From: Arthrobacter alpinus
GTDB lineage: Bacteria; Actinomycetota; Actinomycetes; Actinomycetales; Micrococcaceae
Assembly (NCBI RefSeq): GCF_900105965.1
Contig: NZ_FNTV01000001.1
Location: forward strand, 4,092,001-4,156,000
Direction of reading: 5' to 3'
DNA: 64,000 nt
The position numbers and the translations under genes were made by a program. The first letter of the stretch is position 1, and each line of letters begins with the position of its first letter. Of this stretch, positions 16,165 to 28,446 are shown piece after piece. The notes under the pieces are model-generated. The model made no database searches. It was not told the origin of the DNA and saw only the letters and a list, made by a program, of their open reading frames with translations.

Positions 16165-16710
16165 ATGATGCACAGTTCATTCCCGGCAGGCGGGTTTTTC
16201 GGCAACAACATGGACGGCGTGTGGCAGGCCGTTGAGGAGTTGCGTTCACGATTTGAAAAACCTTCGGGCACCCGTGTGGGGCGGGGCGAGGTGCGCTCTG
16301 CGGTGCTGGCGCTGCTCGCAGAGCAGCCCATGCACGGCTACCAGATCATCCATGAGATTGAGGAGCGCAGCGGCGGGAGCTGGAAGCCAAGCGCCGGCTC
16401 CGTTTACCCAACGTTGCAGCTGCTGGCTGACGAAGGACTGATCAGCGCAGAGGAAGCCAACGGTCGCAAGGTTTACTCACTAACTGATGCAGGCCGTGAG
16501 GCCGTTGCGGATTCCGATTCACCAGCACCCTGGGATGCGTCTGGTCCGGCGCAGGGCAGCGGTTTCTCAGCGCTTCCCAAGGCCGGCATGGAGCTGGCTC
16601 AGGCTGCGGCCCAGGTTGGGCGTACCGGCACCAAGAAGCAGGTGCAGGAAGCTGTTGCGGTGCTCGATGACGCACGGCGGAAACTGTATTCGATCCTCGC
16701 CCAGGACTGA
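16165..16710 (+). CDS. PadR family transcriptional regulator
   Basis: A 181-residue regulator. The winged helix is at about 43-115: GEVRSAVLALLAEQPMHGYQ, then GSWKPSAGSVYPTLQLLADE and KVYSLTDAGRE, all PadR hallmarks. The C-terminal part is a short helical, Ala-rich dimerisation region. GGAG lies upstream of ATG 16165; a second ATG follows at 16168. It ends five bases before the UbiB-family gene and so probably co-regulates it, with autoregulation through the ATATCG repeats upstream. Confidence 0.9.
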   Translation: MMHSSFPAGGFFGNNMDGVWQAVEELRSRFEKPSGTRVGRGEVRSAVLALLAEQPMHGYQIIHEIEERSGGSWKPSAGSVYPTLQLLADEGLISAEEANGRKVYSLTDAGREAVADSDSPAPWDASGPAQGSGFSALPKAGMELAQAAAQVGRTGTKKQVQEAVAVLDDARRKLYSILAQD

Positions 16711-16715
16711 CGGGT

Positions 16716-20980
<4,265 letters not shown>

Positions 20981-21149
20981 TAAATCTCCAAGCGTGGGGT
21001 TAATCGGCGCCCAATGGCGCGTTCCGTCCTCGACGCTACATGCTCAAAGAGCTGCGGAACAGAGAAAATCCACTAATCCGGGAGGTCTGGTTGATGGGGG
21101 CACTGCCAGTGACTGCCTCACGGGAGCCATGGGACGTAAAATTGAATAA

Positions 21150-22070
21150 ATGGACAACAAAACTGAGCTGCGCGAGTTCCTTACGTCCCGCCGCGCGAAG
21201 ATCCGCCCGGAAGACTATGGCCTGCCCGCGGGAAGCAGTCGCCGCGTGCCAGGCCTGCGCCGGGAAGAACTCGCGGCGCTGGCTGGGGTCAGCGTCAGCT
21301 GGTACACCCGGCTGGAACGAGGCAACGCCGTCGGCGCATCAGACGCCGTCCTGGACGCCATTGCCCGAACCCTGCGCCTAGGTGAAATTGAACGCCGTCA
21401 CCTCTTCGACCTCACTCGCGGAGCAAATAACGCTGGCCCTAAACCCGTACGACGGCGCTCGCCGGCACCCGCCATCCGCACCACCCTGCAACTGGTCATG
21501 GACCAGATGACGGAGATGCCCGCCGTCGTCCAAAATGGACGGGGCGACATCCTCGCCATGAATGCTCTCGGCAAGGCGTTGTTTGCCGGGCTCATCGCCG
21601 GCGCCGCGGGCGCCTCGAAGATCGGCGCACTAAACCATGCCCGCTACATCCACCTGGATCCTGGCGCTCAGCGTTTCTACGTTGATTGGGATCAGGTGGC
21701 CAGTTACAGCGTTGCCATGCTTCATGTAACCGCCGGCCGCAACCCACACGACAAAGACCTGACGAATCTGATCGGCGAGCTGGCCACGGCTTCGGAAGAC
21801 TTCCGCGTCCGATGGGCCGCCCACGACCTTCACGAGCATCAGTCGGGTGTGAAGCGGGTCCATCACGACGTTGTGGGAGACATGGATCTGATCTACGAGA
21901 CGTTGTCCCTGCCTGGCGAGTCTGCCCTGAGTATGTACATCTACACGGCAGCTCCCGGCAGTGCATCGGCAGACGCGCTCCGGCTCTTGGGCGACTGGCA
22001 TGCACCGTGCCCACCGGAGGTCGCCGCCCTCCCAACCACTGCGAAAGGTGGAAAGGAGCCGGGGGCCTAG
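21150..22070 (+). CDS. XRE-family regulator with MmyB-type ligand-binding domain
   Basis: A 306-residue regulator. The N-terminal helix-turn-helix (GLRREELAALAGVSVSWYTR, then LERGNAVGASDAVLDAIAR) is followed from about residue 110 by the MmyB-like PAS-type domain (MPAVVQNGRGDILAMNALGK, later SEDFRVRWAAHDL and GVKRVHHDVVGDMDL). Proteins of this build bind fatty-acid-like or aldehyde ligands and regulate adjacent oxidoreductase genes. It is divergent from the alcohol dehydrogenase, with 169 bases between the starts. The start codon has only a weak Shine-Dalgarno. Confidence 0.9.
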   Translation: MDNKTELREFLTSRRAKIRPEDYGLPAGSSRRVPGLRREELAALAGVSVSWYTRLERGNAVGASDAVLDAIARTLRLGEIERRHLFDLTRGANNAGPKPVRRRSPAPAIRTTLQLVMDQMTEMPAVVQNGRGDILAMNALGKALFAGLIAGAAGASKIGALNHARYIHLDPGAQRFYVDWDQVASYSVAMLHVTAGRNPHDKDLTNLIGELATASEDFRVRWAAHDLHEHQSGVKRVHHDVVGDMDLIYETLSLPGESALSMYIYTAAPGSASADALRLLGDWHAPCPPEVAALPTTAKGGKEPGA

Positions 22071-22166
22071 CGCGGCGAAAGGAAACCCTCGGCGAGGAAT
22101 CGCCAGCCCCGCGCGAGGATAGCAACATCCACGCAAGCTGTCAGGCATTTTGATCCCGGTTTGGCT

Positions 22167-22249
22167 TTGACACCGGTCACATGTGTATTCTTATTTGGCT
22201 GCCACTTTTTGGCCGCAGTCATCGGGATTGTAACTTTCGGCAATAACCT
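22167..22249 (+). promoter_or_regulatory. PTS operon promoter and RAT-like antitermination site
   Basis: TTGACA at 22167-22172 is a good -35, with a poor -10 around 22186-22195. From there the leader is about 250 bases. At 22225-22249 the leader reads GGATTGTAACT, a short TTC turn, then GGCAATAACCT, closely resembling the ribonucleic antiterminator of BglG/LicT proteins (GGATTGTTACTG...GGCAAAACCT). The operon encodes such a protein (24575). No clear intrinsic terminator follows, which is the weak point. Confidence 0.5.
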
Positions 22250-22415
22250 GAGACGCCCGGCCTCTCGCATCCGTATGCGTAGGGGTCATTCGTCCGTATT
22301 TGCCTGAGGGTCCATCCATGACTACGCATATCGCGTGGGCCGCCAATGTCGCCGCCCATTTCGCACCATCTGCGTTTCTTACGGAATTACCGGATCCCCA
22401 TAGGCTCTGATTTTG

Positions 22416-22437
22416 GCTTTGACGACGTCGTCAAAGC
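22416..22437. promoter_or_regulatory. 22-bp perfect palindrome before the PTS IIBC gene
   Basis: GCTTTGACGAC followed immediately by its exact complement GTCGTCAAAGC, ending 19 bases before the GTG at 22457. With no loop it is more likely a protein-binding operator than an RNA hairpin. The binding regulator is unknown. Confidence 0.5.
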
Positions 22438-22456
22438 TCGAGCGTAGGGAATTATC

Positions 22457-24004
22457 GTGTTCAAGCAACTTTCTAAGATCGGCAAGGCTTTCATGCTGCC
22501 GGTGGCCATTCTTCCCGCAGCAGGATTGCTGCTCGGAATTGGTGGAGCCCTCTCCAACCCCACAACGGTGAAGGCCTACCCGTTCCTGGACAACCACGTG
22601 CTGCAAGGCATCTTTGGCGTCATGTCGGCCGCCGGTTCGACTGTCTTCGAGAACCTGGCGATCCTTCTCGCCGTCGGCCTGTGTATTGGCCTGGCCAAGC
22701 GCGACAAGGGAACCGCCGCACTGGCCGGTGTTGTTGGTTACCTGGTCATGGTGGCAACCATCAAGTCGCTGCTGGGGATCTTCACGCCCGACGCCGCCGC
22801 GATTGACACCGGTGTTGTCGGTGCCCTGGTGGTTGGTGGCGTGGCAGTGATGCTGCACAACCGCTTCCACAACATCCAGCTGCCGGCCATTCTCGGCTTC
22901 TTTGGAGGTTCGCGCTTTGTCCCGATTGTCACGGCCTTCGCCGCCATCATTGTTGGTGCAGTCTTCTTCATCGTGTGGCCGCCGGTCCAGAACGCCTTGG
23001 TCGACGCCGGCACCGGAATTGCCAGCATGGGTGCCTTCGGAACCTTCCTTTACGGCTCCTTGCTCCGCCTCAGCGGTGCTGCCGGTCTGCACCACATGAT
23101 CTACCCCATGTTTTGGTACACCCCATTGGGCGGCACAGAAATGGTCAACGGCGTCCAGGTTATCGGCGCGCAGAAGATCTTCTTCGCCCAGCTCGCCGAC
23201 CCGAACCACGTAGGACTCTTCACCGAAGGCACCCGCTTCTTTGCCGGCCGCTTTGCCACCATGATGTTCGGACTGCCCGGCGCTTGCTTGGCCATGTGGC
23301 ACGTCATCCCCAAGGGCCGCCGCGCCAAGTACATGGGCCTGTTCGCCTCGGTTGCCCTGACCTCCTTCGTCACCGGCATCACCGAGCCCATTGAGTTCAT
23401 GTTCCTCTTTGTGGCCCCCATCCTCTACGTGATCCACGCAATCTTCGACGGCCTGTCCTTCCTCATTGCAGACCTGCTCAACATCAGCATCGGCAACACC
23501 TTCTCCGGTGGCCTGATCGACTTCCTGCTCTTCGGTGTCTTCCAAGGCAACGACCGCACCAACTGGCTCCTCGTCATCCCCGTCGGCATCGTGTGGTTCT
23601 TCCTGTACTACTTCACGTTCAAGTTCGCCATCAAGAAGTTCAAGTTCGGTACACCCGGACACTTGGAAGACACGCTCGGGGACGACGCCGAGACCCCCTC
23701 AGCAGGCGACGCTGAGTTGGTCCCCGCAACAGTAGGCGGCGCCGAAGCCGGCACGCCGATTCAGCGCGAGGCCGCACAGGTCCTCGCCGCGCTTGGCGGG
23801 GCCGAAAACCTGGACGACGTGGACGCCTGCATTACCCGGCTGCGCGTTTCCGTCAAGGACCCAGCCCAGGTGGACAAGGACAAACTTCGCAAGCTCGGTG
23901 CCACTGGCGTTTTTGAGGTCAGCGGAGGCGTTCAGGCCGTCTTCGGCGGCAAGGCTGTTCTTTACAAAAGTGCGATTAATGAAAGCCTTGGCATAGACGA
24001 CTAA
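22457..24004 (+). CDS. PTS glucose-family transporter, EIIBC
   Basis: A 515-residue membrane permease that imports and phosphorylates a sugar. The IIC domain (about 1-395) carries the glucose-superfamily blocks MLPVAILPAAGLLLGIG, GLHHMIYPMFWYTPLGG and GITEPIEFMFLFVAPILY. A polar linker leads to the IIB domain with phosphorylation Cys458 in the ACITRLRVSVKD motif. Specificity within the family (glucose, N-acetylglucosamine or another sugar) cannot be settled by eye. GTG 22457 follows TAGGGA. It is the first gene of the IIBC-IIA-antiterminator operon. Confidence 0.9.
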   Translation: MFKQLSKIGKAFMLPVAILPAAGLLLGIGGALSNPTTVKAYPFLDNHVLQGIFGVMSAAGSTVFENLAILLAVGLCIGLAKRDKGTAALAGVVGYLVMVATIKSLLGIFTPDAAAIDTGVVGALVVGGVAVMLHNRFHNIQLPAILGFFGGSRFVPIVTAFAAIIVGAVFFIVWPPVQNALVDAGTGIASMGAFGTFLYGSLLRLSGAAGLHHMIYPMFWYTPLGGTEMVNGVQVIGAQKIFFAQLADPNHVGLFTEGTRFFAGRFATMMFGLPGACLAMWHVIPKGRRAKYMGLFASVALTSFVTGITEPIEFMFLFVAPILYVIHAIFDGLSFLIADLLNISIGNTFSGGLIDFLLFGVFQGNDRTNWLLVIPVGIVWFFLYYFTFKFAIKKFKFGTPGHLEDTLGDDAETPSAGDAELVPATVGGAEAGTPIQREAAQVLAALGGAENLDDVDACITRLRVSVKDPAQVDKDKLRKLGATGVFEVSGGVQAVFGGKAVLYKSAINESLGIDD

Positions 24005-24043
24005 TCCCGCGCCAACCGCTTACACACCCTAGGAGTCACAAAG

Positions 24044-24517
24044 ATGTTGAAAATGTTCAAGAAAAAGGGCGAGCAGATTTTTGCCCCAGCCGCGGGAACC
24101 GTCATGGCGCTTGCCGATGTGCCGGACCCCGTGTTCGCCAGCGGCGCTGTTGGTGAGGGATTCGCCGTCGACCCTTCCGAGGGAAACTTTGTCAGCCCGG
24201 TTGATGGCGAGCTGATCCTGCTGGCCAAGACGCTGCACGCCTTCGCGGTGCGTACGGATGCCGGCGCGGAAATCCTGGTCCACGTTGGCATGGACACCGT
24301 CAAGCTCAAGGGCGAAGGCTTCACGGCCCATCGCGCCAAGGGCGACCGCATCAAGCAGGGCGATGTGGTCGTCAGCTGTGACCTGGCCCAAATGGCGCCG
24401 CTGGTTCCCTCCATGGTCACGCCGGTTCTGGTGACCAACGGCAAGGACTTTGCCATTGCCGAGACCGAAATCGGCGCCAGCGCCGGAACCCCGGTCATTA
24501 CTGTTCGGAAGAAATAA
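24044..24517 (+). CDS. PTS glucose-family EIIA component
   Basis: A 157-residue cytoplasmic phosphocarrier that takes phosphate from HPr and passes it to IIB. The family blocks are FAPAAGTVMALADVPDPVFA, the first active-site His65 in KTLHAFAVRT, and the phosphorylated His80 in ILVHVGMDTVKLKGEGF. It lies 39 bases after EIIBC with AGGAGT before the ATG. As a separate IIA it may also carry regulatory interactions like Crr, but nothing here shows that. Confidence 0.92.
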   Translation: MLKMFKKKGEQIFAPAAGTVMALADVPDPVFASGAVGEGFAVDPSEGNFVSPVDGELILLAKTLHAFAVRTDAGAEILVHVGMDTVKLKGEGFTAHRAKGDRIKQGDVVVSCDLAQMAPLVPSMVTPVLVTNGKDFAIAETEIGASAGTPVITVRKK

Positions 24518-24574
24518 CATGGTGCCCGTCACGGGCGCTGCCTGTGCCATGGTCACTGCTGGGATCGCATCCCC

Positions 24575-25444
24575 ATGGACCTGAGCCGCAGCGGGCCCGC
24601 AACCATCAAGCGGGTTTACAACAACAACGTCCTTCTTGCCGAGCTTCACGACGGTAGCGAAATGGTGCTTGTTGGCAAGGGCATCGGATTTAACCACAAG
24701 GCGGGCCAGCCCGTTGACCTGGGCGTCGCGGACCAGCGGTTTGTGCCTGACGGCAGCTACGCCGCCAGCCATGTGGCGGGGGTGCTCAGTGATGCCCCGC
24801 TGGAGCAGATCGAGCTGGTCCAAGAGATTGTGGCGATGGCCCAGGCTGAGCTGAAGCTGGAGCCGCGGCAGTCGCTGATGGTGCCGGTCCTGGATCACCT
24901 GGTCTTCGCCGTGCAGCGCGCCCGTGAGGGCATCAAGGTGGACTTCCCGCTTCGGTGGGAGGTATCCCAGCTGTACCCCGCCGAGGGGCAATTGGGGCGC
25001 CGCGTGGTGGATCTGATTGCGCAGCGCCTGGGAGTGCAGCTGCAGGATGAGGAATGGGTGGCGTTTGCGCTGCACTTCGTCAACCAGCAGTGGGGCAAGT
25101 CTGATTTCTCCAAGACGGTGTCCATGACGGAAACCATTGCCAAAGTGTTCACGCTTTTGTCAGTGCGGTGGCAGAAGAATGTTGACGAGAACGCCCTCAG
25201 CGCCGCCCGCTTCGTGACGCACCTGCGCTATTTGTTTGCACCCTCGGCCGAGGTAACCAGTTCCACCACCATCAAGGTGGATGTGTTGGCGTCCGTGCGC
25301 CAGGCCTACCCCGAGGCGGCCGACGCCGCCCTTGAGGTTGCGAAGCTGATCGGCGCCGCCCTCAGGCGTGAGCTAGGCGACGACGAGGTGTCCTACCTAG
25401 CGCTGCACACCAGCCGGCTTTATGTGGAGATGACCGGGGCGTAG
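24575..25444 (+). CDS. LicT/BglG-type transcriptional antiterminator
   Basis: A 289-residue RNA-binding regulator. The N-terminal CAT domain (IKRVYNNNVLLAEL, GKGIGFNHKAGQPVD) binds a RAT hairpin; two PRD domains follow (about 85-180 and 190-289), with conserved His in LDHLVFAV, ALHFVN, FVTHLRYLF and YLALHTSRL. In known systems, EII and HPr phosphorylate these His residues so that the operon is read through only when its sugar is present. As third gene of the PTS operon with a RAT-like leader, it probably controls its own operon. Confidence 0.88.
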   Translation: MDLSRSGPATIKRVYNNNVLLAELHDGSEMVLVGKGIGFNHKAGQPVDLGVADQRFVPDGSYAASHVAGVLSDAPLEQIELVQEIVAMAQAELKLEPRQSLMVPVLDHLVFAVQRAREGIKVDFPLRWEVSQLYPAEGQLGRRVVDLIAQRLGVQLQDEEWVAFALHFVNQQWGKSDFSKTVSMTETIAKVFTLLSVRWQKNVDENALSAARFVTHLRYLFAPSAEVTSSTTIKVDVLASVRQAYPEAADAALEVAKLIGAALRRELGDDEVSYLALHTSRLYVEMTGA

Positions 25445-25559
25445 TCTTCGTTTCTGCCGAAATGGCCCGGCCGCCGCACCTTGACTGGTGCAATGCCAAC
25501 AGGCCGCCTCCGAGGCTAGCGGCTATTGTCCTAATTTTTCTCTTCAAGGAGTGCTAAGA

Positions 25560-25645
25560 ATGAGCACACAAACCGTTGTTGTGGAATCGTCTGTTGGCCG
25601 CATGCCCGTCCTGCTGCCTTGATTGCACGCGACCTGGACACCTAA
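25560..25645 (+). pseudogene. ptsH: ptsH (HPr) relic with internal deletion and frameshift
   Basis: AAGGAG precedes ATG 25560, which reads MSTQTVVVESSVG and then leaves frame. If one T is restored at about 25599 (GGCC-GCAT to GGCCTGCAT), the reading continues L-HARPAALIARDLDT and stops at 25645. SSVGLHARPA is the HPr active-site block with the phosphorylated His; ALIARDLD resembles the extreme C-terminus of actinobacterial HPr. So about 60 central codons are missing, plausibly lost by recombination between similar ends, and a one-base deletion followed. It cannot make HPr; the cell must have another ptsH if this PTS works. Confidence 0.7.
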
Positions 25646-25661
25646 CCAAGTTTTCTGCACG

Positions 25662-25695
25662 GGGCGTCTCGATCCAATGGATTGAGGCGCCCTTT
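25662..25695 (+). terminator. Rho-independent terminator of the PTS operon / ptsH relic
   Basis: GGGCGTCTCGATCC (25662-25675) pairs with GGATTGAGGCGCCC (25679-25692) with two G-U pairs and an AAT loop, followed by TTT. Confidence 0.8.
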
Positions 25696-25762
25696 GCGGC
25701 AGCTAGTCGAATTCGTTCTCAGCTCTGTTCGAATGGCGCCCACCGGGGTAGCGTTTCTGAGC

Positions 25763-26140
25763 ATGGACTGGAAATTGGAACTTGTATTTGTACCTGTCTC
25801 CGACGTGGACAGGGCCAAGGATTTTTACGTAAACAAGGTTGGCTTCAATGCCGACTACGACGAGCGCCCGGGCGGTGGAATCCGCTTTGTGCAGCTGACA
25901 CCGCCCGGCTCCGCCTGCTCCATCGCCATCGGTGAAGGGCTTACGGAGGCCGAGCCGGGTAGCGCACCTATGCTGCAAATGGTGGTCAGCGACATTCAGG
26001 CAGCTCACGATCAACTGGCCGCCAACGGTGTGGAGGTCAGCGACATCGCTGTGTTGGAGTGGGGGCACTTCGTGTACTTTGCCGACCCCGACGGCAACAA
26101 GTGGGCGGTGCAGTATCTGCCCAACCGCCCCAACGGCTAA
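25763..26140 (+). CDS. VOC/glyoxalase-fold protein
   Basis: A 125-residue single-domain member of the glyoxalase/bleomycin-resistance superfamily: MDWKLELVFVPVSDVDRAKD with FYVNKVGF opens the first module, and SDIQAAHDQLAANGVEVSD with VYFADPDGNKWAVQ closes the second. Members bind a metal and act as isomerases, dioxygenases or binding proteins; the reaction here is not deducible. I start at ATG 25763 because the family begins at MDWKLE; the longer frame to 25682 crosses the upstream terminator. Confidence 0.85.
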   Translation: MDWKLELVFVPVSDVDRAKDFYVNKVGFNADYDERPGGGIRFVQLTPPGSACSIAIGEGLTEAEPGSAPMLQMVVSDIQAAHDQLAANGVEVSDIAVLEWGHFVYFADPDGNKWAVQYLPNRPNG

Positions 26141-26157
26141 TTGCCGCCAAGGGCAAT

Positions 26158-27117
26158 TTAAAGGGCGGCGATGATCCATTGGGCGTCGTGCCGTTCTCCG
26201 GGGGAGAGGCTGATGAGGTCGGTGCCTGAATTAAAGGCGTCCGGCGGGCAGCTCATGGGTTCCACGGCCAGCCCGATCCGGTTCAGCCCGGGTTCGGGCC
26301 TGTCCGCCGTGTGGATCTGAACCCAGGGCAGAACCGCCGCGTTCCAGCGCATCACGACGCCCGTGCCTTCGGGCGCCATGACCCTGACTTCAACCTCGTT
26401 TGCACTCGTTTCGCCAGCTGTGGTGGTGTGCAGACCTGTGAAGGCGTGGTCGATCTCCGTGCTGCCCAGCTCCCGCCCGTGCCGGAAATCAAAGTATCCG
26501 CCGTGGTCGCCTCTGACGTCATCAACTGTGGTGGGAAGCAGGCGCTCCGGCGTCACGCTGAGGACCTGCGACGCCGGCAGCTCCAACGTCCACCCGTCAA
26601 CAGTTCCGTTACCTGCCACCAAATATGGGTGAGGCCCGACGCCGTAGGGCGCCGGATCTGTGCCCACACCTATGTTCGTGGCCGAGATGCGCCACGCCAA
26701 ACCCTCCTCGCTGAGGGTGTAGGCGGCCTCGATCGCCAACCGGTGCGGGTACCCTTCTTGAGGTTCGATGACGGCACCAAACGTTGCGCTGTGCGGCGAC
26801 TGGTTCAGTAGTTTCCATTCGTTCCAGATGACCAGCCCATGCAGTGCCGTCAGCCTGTCGATCTCATTGACGGGTAGTTGGTGACGCTCGCCGCCAAAGG
26901 TGTAGGCGCCGTCGGCAATCCTGTTGGGCCACGGGGCGAGGTTGGCGCCGCGGTATCCGGGGCGGATCTCGGCCGCCTCGAAGGGGACCACAAGATTACG
27001 TCCGCGGTGGCTCAATGAACGCAGTGATGCGCCCACCGAGGCGATCACCGCGTGGTAGTCGCCGGACGTCAGGGCTATTTGCGTTCCAGAAACCGGGCGC
27101 GTGGAATTGCTGTGCAT
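26158..27117 (-). CDS. Aldose 1-epimerase (galactose mutarotase-like)
   Basis: A 319-residue aldose-1-epimerase-family protein that interconverts alpha and beta sugar anomers. The fold is shown by GANLAPWPNRIADGAYTFGG, the His of TALHGLVIWNEW, the catalytic His pair region APYGVGPHPYLV, and the late Glu block GLAVEPMSCPPDAF. It is divergent from the arabinose regulator with 26 bases between start codons, so it may supply arabinose or galactose anomers. GAGGAG seven bases before ATG 27117 fixes the start. Confidence 0.9.
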   Translation of the reverse strand: MHSNSTRPVSGTQIALTSGDYHAVIASVGASLRSLSHRGRNLVVPFEAAEIRPGYRGANLAPWPNRIADGAYTFGGERHQLPVNEIDRLTALHGLVIWNEWKLLNQSPHSATFGAVIEPQEGYPHRLAIEAAYTLSEEGLAWRISATNIGVGTDPAPYGVGPHPYLVAGNGTVDGWTLELPASQVLSVTPERLLPTTVDDVRGDHGGYFDFRHGRELGSTEIDHAFTGLHTTTAGETSANEVEVRVMAPEGTGVVMRWNAAVLPWVQIHTADRPEPGLNRIGLAVEPMSCPPDAFNSGTDLISLSPGERHDAQWIIAAL

Positions 27118-27143
27118 GCGTTCTCCTCTGCGAGAATGTGGTT

Positions 27144-28181
27144 ATGAGCGAAAATGCGTCGGCAAATGCACACCCGCCCGTCATGGCGGACGTGGCGGCC
27201 AAGGCAGGCGTTTCACATCAGACGGTCTCACGGGTGATCAACAACCATCCCAATGTAAGCGCCAAAACGCGCGTCGTGGTGGAAGCCGCCATCGCCGAGT
27301 TGGGATACCGGCGCAATACGGCCGCGCGGGCGCTGGTGACCCGCCGTTCCGAAACTCTGGGCGTGGTTGCCCACAACATGGAGCACTTTGGTCCGGCACA
27401 TATCTTGCTGGGTATTCAGGAGGCCGCTCATGCCGCGGGCTACGCGGTCAACACGGTGGGGCTGCCGGACGTGAGTGAACGGGCCATCATGGACACCGTT
27501 GAATATCACCTGGCTCATCAGATGGACGGGCTTGTGGTCATTGCCCCGCAGGAAGAAATTGTGCGAGCCATTGAGCGGTTGAGCCCGGGGGTGCCCTTGG
27601 TTGCCATTGGCGATATCGGTGCCGCTGGAGTTCAAAACGTGGGCGTTGACCAGCAGCGCGGCGGTTACCTGGCCACCAAGCACTTGATTGATCAGGGGCA
27701 CCGCAAGATTGCCCACATCATGGGGCCGGTGGATTGGCTTGATGCGCAGGCCCGGCGCCGCGGCTGGGAAGCAGCCTTGGCCAGTGCAGGACTTGAACCG
27801 GGACCATTGCTGGTGGGTGATTGGAGCGCCGAATCCGGTTACGAAGCGGCCAAAACCCTGATTGACAACGGTGAATGCACTGCCGTTTTTGTTGCCAACG
27901 ACCAAATGTCCCTTGGCGTCATGCGAGCCGCGTATGAACGCAAGCTTACGCTCCCCCGCGATCTTTCCATTGTTGGTTTTGATGACAGCCCCGAATCCGG
28001 TTTCTACTACCCGCCGCTGACAACCATCCGGCAGGATTTTGCTGAATTGGGTCGGCGCTGCGTAGGCATGCTCTTGGATGGAATCGCCGGTAACGATCCC
28101 TTGTTCTCCGTGCGTATCCAGCCACACCTCGTTGTACGGGGCAGTACCGGCCTGCGCCCAACGGCCCTGACCCGCAGCTAG
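27144..28181 (+). CDS. LacI-family regulator of the arabinose genes (AraR-like)
   Basis: A 345-residue repressor: helix-turn-helix MADVAAKAGVSHQTVSRVIN with hinge RRNTAARALVTRRS, then a periplasmic-binding-like effector domain ending RQDFAELGRRCVGMLLD and LVVRGSTG. It precedes araBDA, and two copies of ATTGTTAGCGTTCACA lie between it and araB, so it most likely represses araBDA with an arabinose-derived effector. The longer frame to 27015 runs through the epimerase gene and lacks family similarity, so I use ATG 27144. Confidence 0.85.
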   Translation: MSENASANAHPPVMADVAAKAGVSHQTVSRVINNHPNVSAKTRVVVEAAIAELGYRRNTAARALVTRRSETLGVVAHNMEHFGPAHILLGIQEAAHAAGYAVNTVGLPDVSERAIMDTVEYHLAHQMDGLVVIAPQEEIVRAIERLSPGVPLVAIGDIGAAGVQNVGVDQQRGGYLATKHLIDQGHRKIAHIMGPVDWLDAQARRRGWEAALASAGLEPGPLLVGDWSAESGYEAAKTLIDNGECTAVFVANDQMSLGVMRAAYERKLTLPRDLSIVGFDDSPESGFYYPPLTTIRQDFAELGRRCVGMLLDGIAGNDPLFSVRIQPHLVVRGSTGLRPTALTRS

Positions 28182-28264
28182 GCCGCAACGCCCAACCTTC
28201 AGCGATTCTCGTCAGCTTCGGGCGCCTTTTCACTCTTCAATGCAGCCGAATGCCCTTCGTTATT

Positions 28265-28280
28265 ATTGTTAGCGTTCACA
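28265..28280. promoter_or_regulatory. Operator 1 upstream of araBDA
   Basis: ATTGTTAGCGTTCACA, identical to 28368-28383; imperfect inverted symmetry around the central CG, as in LacI-family sites. The upstream position would allow looping with the second copy. Confidence 0.6.
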
Positions 28281-28344
28281 GGCCGGCTGGCAATCTTGAC
28301 CTCAGCCAGCCGTATTCGGGCGGCGCAACAGATCCATCAAACCC

Positions 28345-28383
28345 TTGACTCACAACATATATTCGGTATTGTTAGCGTTCACA
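28345..28383 (+). promoter_or_regulatory. araBDA promoter with overlapping operator 2
   Basis: TTGACT at 28345-28350 and TATTGT at 28367-28372 (16-base spacer) form a plausible promoter. The second ATTGTTAGCGTTCACA copy (28368-28383) covers the -10, so a bound repressor would block transcription. Confidence 0.6.
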
Positions 28384-28446
28384 ATAGATTTACTTCCAGG
28401 CCGCCAAAGGAGGCGTGCCGGTTGCATTGGTTGAGAGGAACGCATC

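Noticed and set aside
22379..23662. A 427-codon minus-strand frame opposite the PTS IIBC gene
   Set aside because: The product is Glu/Asp/Gly/His-rich low-complexity sequence, exactly mirroring the codon pattern of the membrane protein on the other strand.
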